Source: an uncultured Chitinophaga sp. (lineage in GTDB: Bacteria > Bacteroidota > Bacteroidia > Chitinophagales > Chitinophagaceae). Taken from it: a stretch of DNA of 64,000 nucleotides. The notes under the pieces are model-generated. The model saw only the letters and a list, made by a program, of their open reading frames with translations. It had not been told where the DNA came from and did no database searches. The DNA lies in NCBI RefSeq assembly GCF_946479755.1, contig NZ_CAMLHC010000039.1:5511-69510 (forward strand). Reading direction: 5' to 3'. Shown here one piece after another: positions 35,042-43,480 of this stretch (position 1 is the first letter of the stretch; each line of letters starts with the position of its first letter). The position numbers and the translations under genes are program-made.

Positions 35042-35863
35042 ATGACAATGCGCCCTTTCTACCGTCTTTTACCGGTCCTGTTTATCCTGTTGTTTGCCCA
35101 GCAACAGGTATCTGCCCAGGCAGACACGATCAGCCCGCGGCATCATGCACTGAATACCAGCCTGCTGCAGCCCGGGTTACGGCAATATCTCGTTTATTTT
35201 CAGTTTCCCGACAAACCCAAAATGCTCAACTTCTCCCTCTGGATGCGGGAGATCAGTAAAAGTCAGCACAACCAGCAACCAGTCTTTGAAGTTAAACAAA
35301 GTTGGTACAATGCCGACAGCAATTACTTCAGAAGTTTTCATTCCATTAACAGTGCAAAGGACTTTTCCCCGCTGTACCACTCCGATGCAGGCGGTACCGG
35401 CAGGAGAGCCTATAACTGGTCGGCCACAGGCGTAAAAGGTGCTGATAGCGTGGCAGGCAATAAAGCCGCCGGCTACTCGCTCAACTTTGACAGCCCCAAT
35501 TACAACTGGCACCTGGATATCGAAACGTTCGAAATGCTCCCCCTGGCGGCCGGCAAAACTTTTTACATCCTGTTTTATGATGCGGGCCTCGATCCACCGG
35601 CCTACGTAAAATACACCGTTACGGGCAGTGAAATGCTGACGACGCTGGACAACCGGCAGGTTGACTGTTGGATACTCCACACCGGCGGCACGATGCCACA
35701 GGGCGGCACCTATGAGCAGTCCTTCTGGATCAGCAAAGCCGGTCATGAGCTGCTGAAAGAAGCCGACAGTTTCAATGGCATGTTCCGCTACAAGATAAAA
35801 TTACCGGGCTTCACCCCCAACTTACCGGAGGTGGTCCGCCAGGTAACGGCTAAAAAGCCCTGA
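35042..35863 (+). CDS. Exported hypothetical protein (DUF3108-like)
   Basis: A 273-residue protein with a Sec signal peptide (RLLPVLFILLFAQQQVSAQ). The mature part is beta-rich, with YVKYTVTGSEMLTTLDNRQVDCWILHT and FWISKAGHELLKEADSFNG. This is the layout of DUF3108-type periplasmic proteins, where a lipid- or polymer-binding barrel is assumed. No catalytic residues are evident. It starts 139 bp from the divergent histidine kinase gene, so the kinase-regulator pair might control it, which is only a neighbourhood guess. Confidence 0.7.
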   Translation: MTMRPFYRLLPVLFILLFAQQQVSAQADTISPRHHALNTSLLQPGLRQYLVYFQFPDKPKMLNFSLWMREISKSQHNQQPVFEVKQSWYNADSNYFRSFHSINSAKDFSPLYHSDAGGTGRRAYNWSATGVKGADSVAGNKAAGYSLNFDSPNYNWHLDIETFEMLPLAAGKTFYILFYDAGLDPPAYVKYTVTGSEMLTTLDNRQVDCWILHTGGTMPQGGTYEQSFWISKAGHELLKEADSFNGMFRYKIKLPGFTPNLPEVVRQVTAKKP

Positions 35864-35979
35864 ATTCCCGTTTACCGATAAAAAACCCGTTTTCGCCGAA
35901 GGGGTCATGCCTTCAACTGAAAAAGCCTGTTCAGTGGTGATCGTCTCCAGTAGTTTTGTATCATCAAAAAACAGGTATT

Positions 35980-36426
35980 ATGAACAAAGTAATCGAAATG
36001 AAAGCTATCCGGCAGGTCAATGATGAAATTTACCGGTCGTTTGAAACGCTGGATTTCAGGGGCGCAGCGACCCACCTTACGGAGGACTGCGACTATATTA
36101 CTTTTAACGGCATGCACCTGAAGGGACGGGAAGCGTACATCACTTCCCATGAACAGTTGATGAACAACTTTGTGTTCCGCGGCGCGAGACTGGAGGGAGA
36201 GATAGACCAGATGCGGTTTCTGAACGACCGCACCGCTGTGGTGATTGCCCGCGGCGCTATCCGCTTCCGCTGGCAGAAAAAAGCGCCTCAAAGCCGCCAG
36301 TCCATCAATACTACGCTGTGGATCAAAAACAACCAGGACCAGTGGCAGATGGCCGCTTTTCATAACTGCCGGATCAAAAAGCCCGGCTGGCTGATGCAAC
36401 GGCTGCTATCGATGAAAAAACACTGA
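35980..36426 (+). CDS. SnoaL/DUF4440-like NTF2-fold protein
   Basis: A 148-residue cytoplasmic protein starting at MNKVIEMKAIRQVNDEIYRS; the frame is open 8 codons upstream but that start is less likely. It has the NTF2-like pattern of the SgcJ/EcaC family: an N-terminal helix, FRGAATHLTEDCDYITFNGMH, KGREAYITSHEQLM, and a C-terminal strand pair NTTLWIKNNQDQWQMAAFHN. Such proteins bind or isomerise small hydrophobic compounds; the substrate is not predictable. A 17/18-bp inverted repeat follows the stop. Confidence 0.75.
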   Translation: MNKVIEMKAIRQVNDEIYRSFETLDFRGAATHLTEDCDYITFNGMHLKGREAYITSHEQLMNNFVFRGARLEGEIDQMRFLNDRTAVVIARGAIRFRWQKKAPQSRQSINTTLWIKNNQDQWQMAAFHNCRIKKPGWLMQRLLSMKKH

Positions 36427-36502
36427 CGCTCCTGACAGGCTGAAACGAAATCGGTTTTAAAATGTTATTTTTACCGGTCTTTTCGCCTGTCAGGAGAGTC
36501 AG
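36423..36502. repeat. 80-bp palindromic element
   Basis: CTGACGCTCCTGACAGGC (36423-36440) and GCCTGTCAGGAGAGTCAG (36485-36502) are inverted copies with one mismatch in 18. The 44-base centre is itself roughly symmetric around TTTTAAAATG. It fills the gap between the NTF2-like gene and the LysE gene. It might act as a terminator for the first or as a mobile miniature element. Confidence 0.55.
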
Positions 36503-36519
36503 TAAAACATCGTACCGCC

Positions 36520-37140
36520 ATGCTGTTACTTTTTGCCTTCGCCGCGCTGATAATGGTGCTCACACCGGGCCCTAACATGATTTATCTCGTCACCCGGTCG
36601 GTGACACAAGGCAGGAAAGCTGCCATGATTTCCTTATTGGGTGTTGCGTGCGGCTTCCTTTTTCATATCACGCTGGTTTCTTTCGGCCTCACCAGCATCC
36701 TGATGGCTATCCCCTACGCATATACGACCCTGAAGACGATTGGAGTGATATACCTGCTGTATATGGCGTGGCAGGCTGTGAAGCCCGGCGGGAGGGCAGT
36801 ATTTGAGACGTCCGGTGAACTGAAGCATGACACGCCGCTCCGGCTGTTTAGTATGGGATTGTTTACCAGCATCCTGAACCCCAAGATCGCTGTATTTTAC
36901 ATGTCGCTTTTTCCCCAGTTCATCAAACCGGAATACGGACCGGTATTGCTGCAGAGCCTTACGCTGGGCTTTATCCAGTTGACGATCAGTTTCACGGTCA
37001 ACAGCCTGATCATCTTTTCCGCTGCGAAGGTAACGCGCTGGTTCAGCACCAACCCCGGCTGGGTACGTGCCCAGAAATGGCTGATGGGCAGCGTTTTTGC
37101 GGGACTGGCGCTGAAAATGGCGCTGGATAAAGGCAAATAA
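36520..37140 (+). CDS. LysE/RhtB-family amino acid exporter
   Basis: A 206-residue inner-membrane protein with about six membrane segments. It carries the family N-terminal signature TPGPNMIYLVTRSVTQGRKA and the central FSMGLFTSILNPKIAVFYMSLFPQFI. Members export amino acids or homoserine-type metabolites. Its stop lies 2 bp from the stop of the convergent GH20 gene, with no terminator hairpin between. Confidence 0.9.
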   Translation: MLLLFAFAALIMVLTPGPNMIYLVTRSVTQGRKAAMISLLGVACGFLFHITLVSFGLTSILMAIPYAYTTLKTIGVIYLLYMAWQAVKPGGRAVFETSGELKHDTPLRLFSMGLFTSILNPKIAVFYMSLFPQFIKPEYGPVLLQSLTLGFIQLTISFTVNSLIIFSAAKVTRWFSTNPGWVRAQKWLMGSVFAGLALKMALDKGK

Positions 37141-37142
37141 TT

Positions 37143-38756
37143 CTAATCGATAAAACTCTTCTGGTCGGTAGGCTTGCCGGACTCCACATGGCGGGAGGGG
37201 GCAAAATAATCGTAGTAATAAAGGTGTGCCTGTTCAAACAGTTCCATCTGTGGTTTCAGGCGTTCGATGAATTTCCCGAAGTTCCGGGAGGCCGGTTGCG
37301 TCCATGCCGCTTCGGCGAAAGCCGTGATGCGAGGGAACAGCAGGAAATCCAGTCTTTTCGGATTGGAGATCGTTTCGGACCACAGGCATGCCTGTACGCC
37401 CAGTATCTGTTGCTCATGTCCTTTGACCGCAGGCAGGCTGGCCACTGAAAATTCATATACAGATTTCAGGTTGTTATACTCCCCTACTTTCCATTTGCGG
37501 CCTATTTTGTGGGTGCTGTCCTGTACGAAGTCAAAATAAAAGGGCAGGCGGGGGCAGATGACCACGCTGTAACCTTTACCCAGCGCCATCTTCAGGTTCT
37601 CCGGTTTTTCCTGTCTCCACCAGCAGACGATGGTTTTATTCGCCGGCAGTGTGGCCGTGGCGATTTCATCCCAGGCCATCACCTTGTTGCGCAGGCTGAA
37701 TACGGTGTCGGCCATACGCTGGAAGAAATAATCCTCCACCTGTTTACGGTTCACAAACCCCATGGCTTTAACGAGGCTGATGACGGCCGTATCGGTATCC
37801 CAGGCTTTGTTGCCGAAAGACACTTCATCGCCGCCGAGGTGGATCATACCTGCAGGAAAGAGCGATGCTGTTTCTTTCAGGATATCGGCCAGGTACTGGT
37901 AGGTGCCTTCTTTACCTGGATTAAAGGTGAAGGAAGGGTATTTCTCCGTGCCGCCGCCGTCGAAGGCCGGATAGGCCCTGTTGGCCGCGCTGGCGTGTCC
38001 GGGCATGTCTATTTCAGGGATCACGTCTATGAAACGTTCTTTTGCATAGGCAACGATCTCGCGGATATCGTCCTGGGTATAGAAGGCAGCCGGTGCTTTG
38101 GGATCGGTGTGGTTACCGATGCCGCCGACGGTAGTGAGCAGGGGATATTTTTTGATTTCCAGGCGCCAGCCGGGAGCGTCCGTCAGGTGCCAGTGAAAGC
38201 GGTTTAGTTTGTAGAAAGCCATCCAGTCGAGGATAGACTTCACTTTCTCTTTGCCGAAGAAGAAACGGGATTCATCGAGCATAAAGCCGCGCCATGCGTA
38301 GCGGGGCGCGTCGGTGATGTTCCAGCAGGGTATGTGACGGGAAGTTCCGGTAGGCAGGGTGGTTTCCGCCAGTTGCAGCAGGGTGCTGATACCGTTGAAA
38401 ACACCCTGGGGACGTGCCGCGGTGATGGTGGCGCCGGCTTTGGTCATCCGGAGCGTATAAGCGTCCGCGTTAGCGCCTGTTTTACCCCGTTCGAGGGTGA
38501 TGACGGTCACTTTACCGGATGCCCGGCCTTTTTCCGCATGGGTGATATTAAACCGGCGTTGCAGTTCGTGGCTGAGATAGGTGGCCAGCGCCTGCAGGCT
38601 GTTATCTTTGGTCATAATAACCACTTCCTCGTTGAGGACCATTTCACCGTTGGCACGGGAAGACTGCGCCGGCAGCGGAATAACGGGGCAGGCCTGTTGC
38701 GCATGCAACTGCAGGCAACAGGCCCACATGAGGATACTTAAAAATATTGGCTTCAT
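37143..38756 (-). CDS. Beta-N-acetylhexosaminidase (GH20)
   Basis: A 537-residue exported enzyme starting at MKPIFLSILMWACCLQLHAQ (the open frame begins 17 codons upstream, but this Met gives a proper signal peptide). The GH20b N-terminal domain covers about 22-140, and the TIM barrel about 145-490, starting YAWRGFMLDESRFFFGKEKV. The catalytic Asp-Glu pair is in MIHLGGDEVSF and a substrate aromatic in NRFHWHLTDAPGWRLEI. It removes terminal GlcNAc or GalNAc, suiting a chitin or peptidoglycan user. No SusCD genes lie beside it. Confidence 0.93.
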   Translation of the reverse strand: MKPIFLSILMWACCLQLHAQQACPVIPLPAQSSRANGEMVLNEEVVIMTKDNSLQALATYLSHELQRRFNITHAEKGRASGKVTVITLERGKTGANADAYTLRMTKAGATITAARPQGVFNGISTLLQLAETTLPTGTSRHIPCWNITDAPRYAWRGFMLDESRFFFGKEKVKSILDWMAFYKLNRFHWHLTDAPGWRLEIKKYPLLTTVGGIGNHTDPKAPAAFYTQDDIREIVAYAKERFIDVIPEIDMPGHASAANRAYPAFDGGGTEKYPSFTFNPGKEGTYQYLADILKETASLFPAGMIHLGGDEVSFGNKAWDTDTAVISLVKAMGFVNRKQVEDYFFQRMADTVFSLRNKVMAWDEIATATLPANKTIVCWWRQEKPENLKMALGKGYSVVICPRLPFYFDFVQDSTHKIGRKWKVGEYNNLKSVYEFSVASLPAVKGHEQQILGVQACLWSETISNPKRLDFLLFPRITAFAEAAWTQPASRNFGKFIERLKPQMELFEQAHLYYYDYFAPSRHVESGKPTDQKSFID

Positions 38757-38820
38757 TGTTCGGTTGATAATTTCAGGTTGATAGTTTCGGAAATGATCAA
38801 CGCACAATATACAGTTTTGC

Positions 38821-40062
38821 CTATATTTTTCTGAATACTACGATGCCATTGTGGCCACCGAAGCCAAAAGTATTGCTGACCGCCACTTTCACGTTTTTCT
38901 CCATCGCCGTTTTCAACACTATCTGCAAGCTGGAGGGTATCTGCGGGTCCAGCGTGGTGGTATTGATGGTAGGTGGTATGATGCCGTCGGTGATGCTTTT
39001 GACGCAGGCGATCGCTTCGATGGCGCCGGCAGCGCCCAGCAGGTGGCCTGTCATGGATTTGGTGGCGCTGATATGCAGATGATCCGGGGCGGCGCCGAAC
39101 AGCCGCGTAATGGCCGCTATCTCGCTGAGGTCGCCCACCGGTGTAGACGTAGCGTGTGCATTGAGATAATCCACCTCCTGCAGGTTGATTTCCGCTTCCT
39201 GCAGTGCGCTTTTCATGGCCTGGAAGGCACCCAGTCCTTCCGGGTGGGTGGCCGTCATATGATAGGCATCTGCCGTCATGGCTGCGCCGGCCACTTCGGC
39301 GTAGATATGGGCGCCGCGGGCTTTGGCATGTTCGTATTCTTCGAGCACCAGGGCGGCCGCGCCTTCGCCCATGACGAAGCCGTCGCGGTCCGTATCAAAA
39401 GGACGGGAGGCATGGGCGGGGTCGTCGTTTCTGACGGACATCGCTTTCATGGCACAGAAGCCGCCTACAGACGCCGGTGTGATGGGCGCTTCTGATCCGC
39501 CGGTGATCATCACTTTCGCTTTGCCGAGGCGGATATAGTTGAGCGCGTCCATGATCGCCGTATTGGAGGTGGCGCAGGCAGAGACGGTGGTGTAGTTGAT
39601 GCCCATGAGGCCATATTTGATAGAGATCATGCCCGACGCCATATTGGTGATGAGGCGGGGCACGAAGTAAGGGCTGAACCGCGGGTTGTAGTCGCCTGTT
39701 ACGTATTCCGTTACCTGTTCCTCGAACGTCTGCATGCCGCCCTGGCCGGAGCCCCAGATCACGCCGGTATCGAAGGGGTCCATGGCGGAGAAGTTGAGCC
39801 CTGCGTCACCGATGGCTTCCGCGGCGGCGGAGAGTGCATATTGTGTGAAAGGGTCGGTCTTGCGGATTTCCGCTTTATCGAGTGCCGTTGCCGGGTCGTA
39901 GCCTTTCAGTTCGCAGGCGAACTTCGTCCGGAAGCGGGAGGCGTCAAAGCGGGTGATGGTGGCGGCGCCGCTGGCGCCGGCCACGAGGTTGTCCCAGAAG
40001 GCGGTCACATTATTTCCCAAAGGGGTTATTGCACCCATACCGGTGATAACAACTCTTTTCAT
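38821..40062 (-). CDS. fabF: 3-oxoacyl-ACP synthase II
   Basis: A 413-residue condensing enzyme of fatty acid synthesis. The catalytic Cys is in TTVSACATSNTAIMD, and the two His residues in NAHATSTPVGD and SATKSMTGHLLGAAGAIE. The start MKRVVITGMGAITPLGN and length are normal. There is no acyl carrier protein or other fab gene nearby. Instead the gene follows a TetR regulator by 11 bp and shares its promoter and palindromic operator. That suggests a conditionally expressed second FabF, perhaps adjusting membrane lipids; this is inference. Confidence 0.94.
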   Translation of the reverse strand: MKRVVITGMGAITPLGNNVTAFWDNLVAGASGAATITRFDASRFRTKFACELKGYDPATALDKAEIRKTDPFTQYALSAAAEAIGDAGLNFSAMDPFDTGVIWGSGQGGMQTFEEQVTEYVTGDYNPRFSPYFVPRLITNMASGMISIKYGLMGINYTTVSACATSNTAIMDALNYIRLGKAKVMITGGSEAPITPASVGGFCAMKAMSVRNDDPAHASRPFDTDRDGFVMGEGAAALVLEEYEHAKARGAHIYAEVAGAAMTADAYHMTATHPEGLGAFQAMKSALQEAEINLQEVDYLNAHATSTPVGDLSEIAAITRLFGAAPDHLHISATKSMTGHLLGAAGAIEAIACVKSITDGIIPPTINTTTLDPQIPSSLQIVLKTAMEKNVKVAVSNTFGFGGHNGIVVFRKI

Positions 40063-40073
40063 AGTAGCTGATT

Positions 40074-40628
40074 TTATGAACGTAAGTCTTCCAGCAGCTG
40101 TCGGCCGATCCTGTCGAATGTTTCAGGGCCCATGACCCTGGCCAGCAGCAGCGAAGATTGAAGATTGGAGATGACCAGCAGGGCCCTGTCGCCTGCGGTA
40201 CCTTTGAAGTGGAAGCGTTTGTTTTTGCGGCCCCGCTCCAGGCAGGCTGTCACCCATTCCACGATGGCTTCTGCCATTTCATTTATCTTTTCCTGCATCG
40301 GCGGCGTGAGTGTTTCGTAGTCCGGCGCCAGTGAGCCCATCAGGCATACGTTACCCGCGTAACAATGTTTACGGAATACGTCTACCAGCCGGGCGAGCTG
40401 CTCCTCTTCCGGCAGCTGCTGCCACTGCTGAACGCTGTGTTGGAACCGTTGCATGTCTTCCATGATCACCGCCATGCCCAGGTCTGCCTTGGACGGAAAA
40501 TGATAATGCACCGCTGCGTTTTTTACGGACAGCGGGTCGGCGATGTCTTTATAACTGAAAGCGTTAAATCCTTTTACCCGGATCAGCTTGTCCGCCAGCG
40601 TCACTATTTTATCTTTCATGAGCGTCAT
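40074..40628 (-). CDS. TetR/AcrR-family regulator
   Basis: A 184-residue repressor (or 181 from the Met in MKDKIVTLADKLI). The HTH (about 20-55) is FNAFSYKDIADPLSVKNAAVHYHFPSKADL. The helical C-terminal ligand domain (about 75-184) ends RIGRQLLEDLRS. It sits first in an operon with fabF, and a perfect 20-bp palindrome lies 30 bp upstream of the start, so it probably represses itself and fabF. Its inducer is unknown; an acyl-CoA or a hydrophobic compound would fit the fabF link. Confidence 0.92.
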   Translation of the reverse strand: MTLMKDKIVTLADKLIRVKGFNAFSYKDIADPLSVKNAAVHYHFPSKADLGMAVIMEDMQRFQHSVQQWQQLPEEEQLARLVDVFRKHCYAGNVCLMGSLAPDYETLTPPMQEKINEMAEAIVEWVTACLERGRKNKRFHFKGTAGDRALLVISNLQSSLLLARVMGPETFDRIGRQLLEDLRS

Positions 40629-40658
40629 TTCAGCTGCGTTAAAACCGACCGCAAGTTA

Positions 40659-40678
40659 CTTACTTACTAGTAAGTAAG
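40659..40678. promoter_or_regulatory. TetR operator palindrome
   Basis: CTTACTTACTAGTAAGTAAG is a perfect 20-bp palindrome. It lies 30 bp upstream of the TetR gene and 19 bp before the -33 box of the tRNA-Leu promoter, on the opposite strand. Sites of this TTACTTAC type are classic for TetR regulators. Confidence 0.8.
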
Positions 40679-40696
40679 CAAATATTTTAAAAAAAA

Positions 40697-40727
40697 TTTG
40701 GTGAATTAAAATGAATGTGTACTTTTG
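40697..40727 (+). promoter_or_regulatory. Promoter of tRNA-Leu
   Basis: The -33 box TTTG (40697-40700) and the -7 box TACTTTTG (40720-40727) exactly match the Bacteroidota sigma consensus, with a 19-bp spacer. The tRNA starts 24 bp later. Confidence 0.8.
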
Positions 40728-40751
40728 CATCCCCTGATCACAATATCAGTT

Positions 40752-40835
40752 GCCCAGATGGCGAAATTGGTAGACGCACTGTGTTCAGGTCGCAGCGCCT
40801 GCAAGGGTGTGCTGGTTCGAATCCAGTTCTGGGCA
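40752..40835 (+). tRNA. tRNA-Leu (CAG)
   Basis: An 84-base tRNA. The acceptor stem GCCCAGA (40752-40758) pairs with TCTGGGC (40828-40834). The D arm includes TTGGTAGACGC. The anticodon stem CTGTG/CGCAG encloses the loop TTCAGGT with anticodon CAG. A long class II variable arm follows, and the T loop is GGTTCGAATCC. The CCA end is not encoded. The integrase gene of the prophage begins about 100 bp downstream, so the 3' end of this tRNA is the likely attachment site. Confidence 0.93.
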
Positions 40836-40845
40836 CACTAAAACT

Positions 40846-40870
40846 AAAACCCGCTCCTAGAGCGGGTTTT
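40846..40870 (+). terminator. Terminator of tRNA-Leu
   Basis: AAAACCCGCTC (40846-40856) and GAGCGGGTTTT (40860-40870) form a perfect 11-bp stem with loop CTA. Confidence 0.8.
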
Positions 40871-40939
40871 ACTGTTTTGGGTCCAGTCCGGGGCCACAAT
40901 GGGGCCACGAAGAAAAAGAAAAAGCATAAATTCCTGGAT

Positions 40940-42352
40940 ATGCAATATAGACCCGCCAGAATTTACCCGTTTGACTCGCTCAAAGCCGAGCAAGATGACC
41001 TTTTTGCTGCCGGCAAAATCACGCAAGAACAATACTTCCAGAATGTAGCGTTGATACCGCAAAAAGCCTTGGCTGTTTCTAAATGGTATGTGTTTTACTT
41101 TTACATGCACCCCTTCAGCGGCAAGTACGAACGATTTAAAGTATATGAAGATATAAACCTCTTTCGTGGAGAAGAAAAAATCCAATATGCAAAAGATCTA
41201 CGAGATGCAACAACCATCGCTTTGAAAAATGGTTATAGTCCGTGGGATGAAGAAGAAAAACTTGACGTGTTTCTGGCAGAATCTGAAAAACATGCTGCTG
41301 CACGCGCCGCCGGAGATCTTAGTAACGCCAGCATGATTTATGGGCTACACCTGTTTTTAACCGCCAAAAAGGAAGCGGGCAAAAGTGACTCAACGATCAG
41401 CGCGTACACGACAACCGCAAATTTTGTACGTAATTGGCTAAACGAAAATGGCATGCTTCTTACACCAGCAGCTAATCTCACCGGTCCGCAGTTGCTTCAG
41501 ATTCTCAAAGAAGAAGCTATAAAAAACCCGGAGGAAAAATGGGAGAATAAAACATACAACAACTATCTGCTTTACTTAGAAACAATATTAAACTGGCTGG
41601 CAAAGGATATCAACGGAAAGATAATCCCGCATAACCCAATTAAAGGCGCAGAGCAAAGAGAAGTTACTACCAACCGGCCATCTGCATATACCGATGAGGA
41701 GTTGGAGGCGGTATTAAAGGCAGTGCGAGATGCTGGCGATATTTATGTTGAAGGGTTGATATTAACCAGCTATTATGCAGCTATTCGCAGTAAAGCTGAG
41801 ATGAGAGGCTTTAAAATAGAAAATATTCGTTGGGACAGAGACTTATTGTTATTGGGGGCTGACGCGACAAAGGCACGCCGCGAGGACTACGTACCACTTG
41901 ATCCTATCCTGAAAGAATTTTTTATCAAAAATGGCTTTGACAAACTACCAGGTGAATGGTATGTTTTTTCAAATAACCGCGGTCCCGGCCCAATTCAAGC
42001 CGCCGAAAACTTTTATGCAAGACTTTATAGGCCGTTCAGAGATACCTGTTTCATTGACTTGCCTGCAGCATGGATTGCATACGCTGAAGGACGTGAAACT
42101 GGTTATATTCAAACCTTAAAGAATCTCTATGCACCAATATACAGCCCATATGGTCGTTGTGGGATTGATGAGGACAAAGGACTTTATAAATTCAAACATA
42201 CCAGGGCAATACACCTGGCATTGGCTAAAAAATCACCTTACGCGATTATGGAACTGTTCAGGCACACAAGTCTTGACCAGACAATGATCTATTTGAGGGA
42301 TTTAGGTTTAACGGTGAATTATGAAGCAGTCGAAGATAGCAGATCAATATAA
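40940..42352 (+). CDS. Prophage tyrosine recombinase (integrase)
   Basis: A 470-residue site-specific recombinase starting at MQYRPARIYPFDSLKAEQDD; the open frame upstream runs through the tRNA gene and is not protein. A core-binding helical domain lies around residues 120-235 (MIYGLHLFLTAKKEAGKS). The catalytic domain has the first Arg in SYYAAIRSKAEMRGF, Lys near ATKARREDYV, the HxxR motif in FKHTRAIHLALA, FRHTS in place of the usual GH, and the nucleophile Tyr in TMIYLRDL. It inserts the prophage into the tRNA-Leu gene beside it. A hairpin terminator separates it from the convergent kinase gene. Confidence 0.93.
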   Translation: MQYRPARIYPFDSLKAEQDDLFAAGKITQEQYFQNVALIPQKALAVSKWYVFYFYMHPFSGKYERFKVYEDINLFRGEEKIQYAKDLRDATTIALKNGYSPWDEEEKLDVFLAESEKHAAARAAGDLSNASMIYGLHLFLTAKKEAGKSDSTISAYTTTANFVRNWLNENGMLLTPAANLTGPQLLQILKEEAIKNPEEKWENKTYNNYLLYLETILNWLAKDINGKIIPHNPIKGAEQREVTTNRPSAYTDEELEAVLKAVRDAGDIYVEGLILTSYYAAIRSKAEMRGFKIENIRWDRDLLLLGADATKARREDYVPLDPILKEFFIKNGFDKLPGEWYVFSNNRGPGPIQAAENFYARLYRPFRDTCFIDLPAAWIAYAEGRETGYIQTLKNLYAPIYSPYGRCGIDEDKGLYKFKHTRAIHLALAKKSPYAIMELFRHTSLDQTMIYLRDLGLTVNYEAVEDSRSI

Positions 42353-42357
42353 ATGGA

Positions 42358-42383
42358 AGGCCCGTAGTGGATACTACGGGCCT
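42358..42383. terminator. Terminator between integrase and kinase
   Basis: AGGCCCGTAGT (42358-42368) and ACTACGGGCCT (42373-42383) form a perfect 11-bp stem with a GGAT loop. A T-rich tail (GTTTCATATTGTTTTG) follows on the plus strand. Confidence 0.8.
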
Positions 42384-42416
42384 GTTTCATATTGTTTTGT
42401 TTGTTAACCCCAAATG

Positions 42417-43451
42417 TCATCCGGTTTGTCCCAAATTATTTTCATCCAAAGGATTGTCCAGCGGATCTGTGTTTTTGTTATAAAAATTAAATGCCGCCTT
42501 GGTCCTGGGGGGGATAGAACAAAATTTGTAAGTATGGATTTCCCGGCCCTGGGAATCCGTATAACGCATCGAATATGGGCCATCTTTGCAGTACTGATCA
42601 TCGATCAGGACCATTTCTATTAGGCCCGTAGCCTGATCATGGTTATCAAAACTACAGGAATACATTGCATCCTTTCCGGTCGGTCCGAAAAACTCCACTT
42701 TAATTTTCATTGTGCTGGAAAATTTTGAGGTATAGTAATTGGATTCACATGCACTGGCATTGATGGGCATGAGTACCTTGAAAGTGGTTTGCTGATGCGG
42801 AATACTATAAACGGAAATACTACCATTTAGATCATCCACATATCGTTTACAATTTGCAAGGCCCAGTCCTGTACCGCTATAATCCTCATTTAAACGGACA
42901 AAAGGAAGAAAAATTTCGTCTATCTTATCATGTGGTATTCCAATACCGTTGTCTGTGACCTCAAAGGCAACATCATTACCAGCATCGCTAATACTGAGAA
43001 TAACTGTGCCATGATGCGGCGAGAACTTTATCGCATTAACAATAAGGTTGGATAAAACATGGGTTAATTTTAACTTATCAGTTCTGAAGGCGACAACCCT
43101 GGATTTATTGACTAAAACTATCGTGATGTCTTTTCCGGCAGTCCTCTGATAAATTTTTATAATAGGTTCTACAATGTCAACGATTCGATGTGTTCCCAGG
43201 TGTGTTTCCTGTCCAGTTTTAGAAAATGTTCTTACGTTTTCACTGGCATCATCCAGCTGCTGAACTATGGTTTCCATAAGATCAATCCATGTTACAGCTT
43301 CTGCTGGCAGCATCGATTTCATTTCACTCATGATGCCGTATGCTCCGCGAAGGTTTGCTGTAAGATTGCCAATATCATGCCCCCACGCATATATGAATTT
43401 TTTTGTTTTCTCCAGTTCGGAATCGGTTGGAGCTACCAGGGTACTAATCAT
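42417..43451 (-). CDS. Prophage-encoded soluble histidine kinase with an unknown C-terminal domain
   Basis: A 344-residue protein starting at MISTLVAPTDSELEKTKKFI. The phosphorylatable His is probably H25 in YAWGHDIGNLTANLRGAYG (HisKA-like dimer helix). The GHKL ATPase shows the N box (HVLSNLIVNAIKFS, about 131-144), G1 (DNGIGIP, 167-173) and G2 (GTGLGL, 193-198). There is no membrane segment and no PAS, GAF or receiver domain. From about residue 235 the sequence changes to a domain I do not recognise (MKIKVEFFGPTGKDAMYSCS onward). That part has a Met at 248, so it could be a separately started protein in the same frame. No response regulator is encoded in the visible prophage. One copy of the structured leader repeat lies directly upstream. 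Confidence 0.85.
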   Translation of the reverse strand: MISTLVAPTDSELEKTKKFIYAWGHDIGNLTANLRGAYGIMSEMKSMLPAEAVTWIDLMETIVQQLDDASENVRTFSKTGQETHLGTHRIVDIVEPIIKIYQRTAGKDITIVLVNKSRVVAFRTDKLKLTHVLSNLIVNAIKFSPHHGTVILSISDAGNDVAFEVTDNGIGIPHDKIDEIFLPFVRLNEDYSGTGLGLANCKRYVDDLNGSISVYSIPHQQTTFKVLMPINASACESNYYTSKFSSTMKIKVEFFGPTGKDAMYSCSFDNHDQATGLIEMVLIDDQYCKDGPYSMRYTDSQGREIHTYKFCSIPPRTKAAFNFYNKNTDPLDNPLDENNLGQTG

Positions 43452-43480
43452 AACAAAACAGTTTTGAGGGTAAGACGATG

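Noticed and set aside
40715..40939. Open frame running upstream of the integrase start, through the tRNA-Leu gene
   Set aside because: The region is clearly tRNA plus terminator, and the protein sequence there is unlike integrases. The Met at 40940 is the sensible start.
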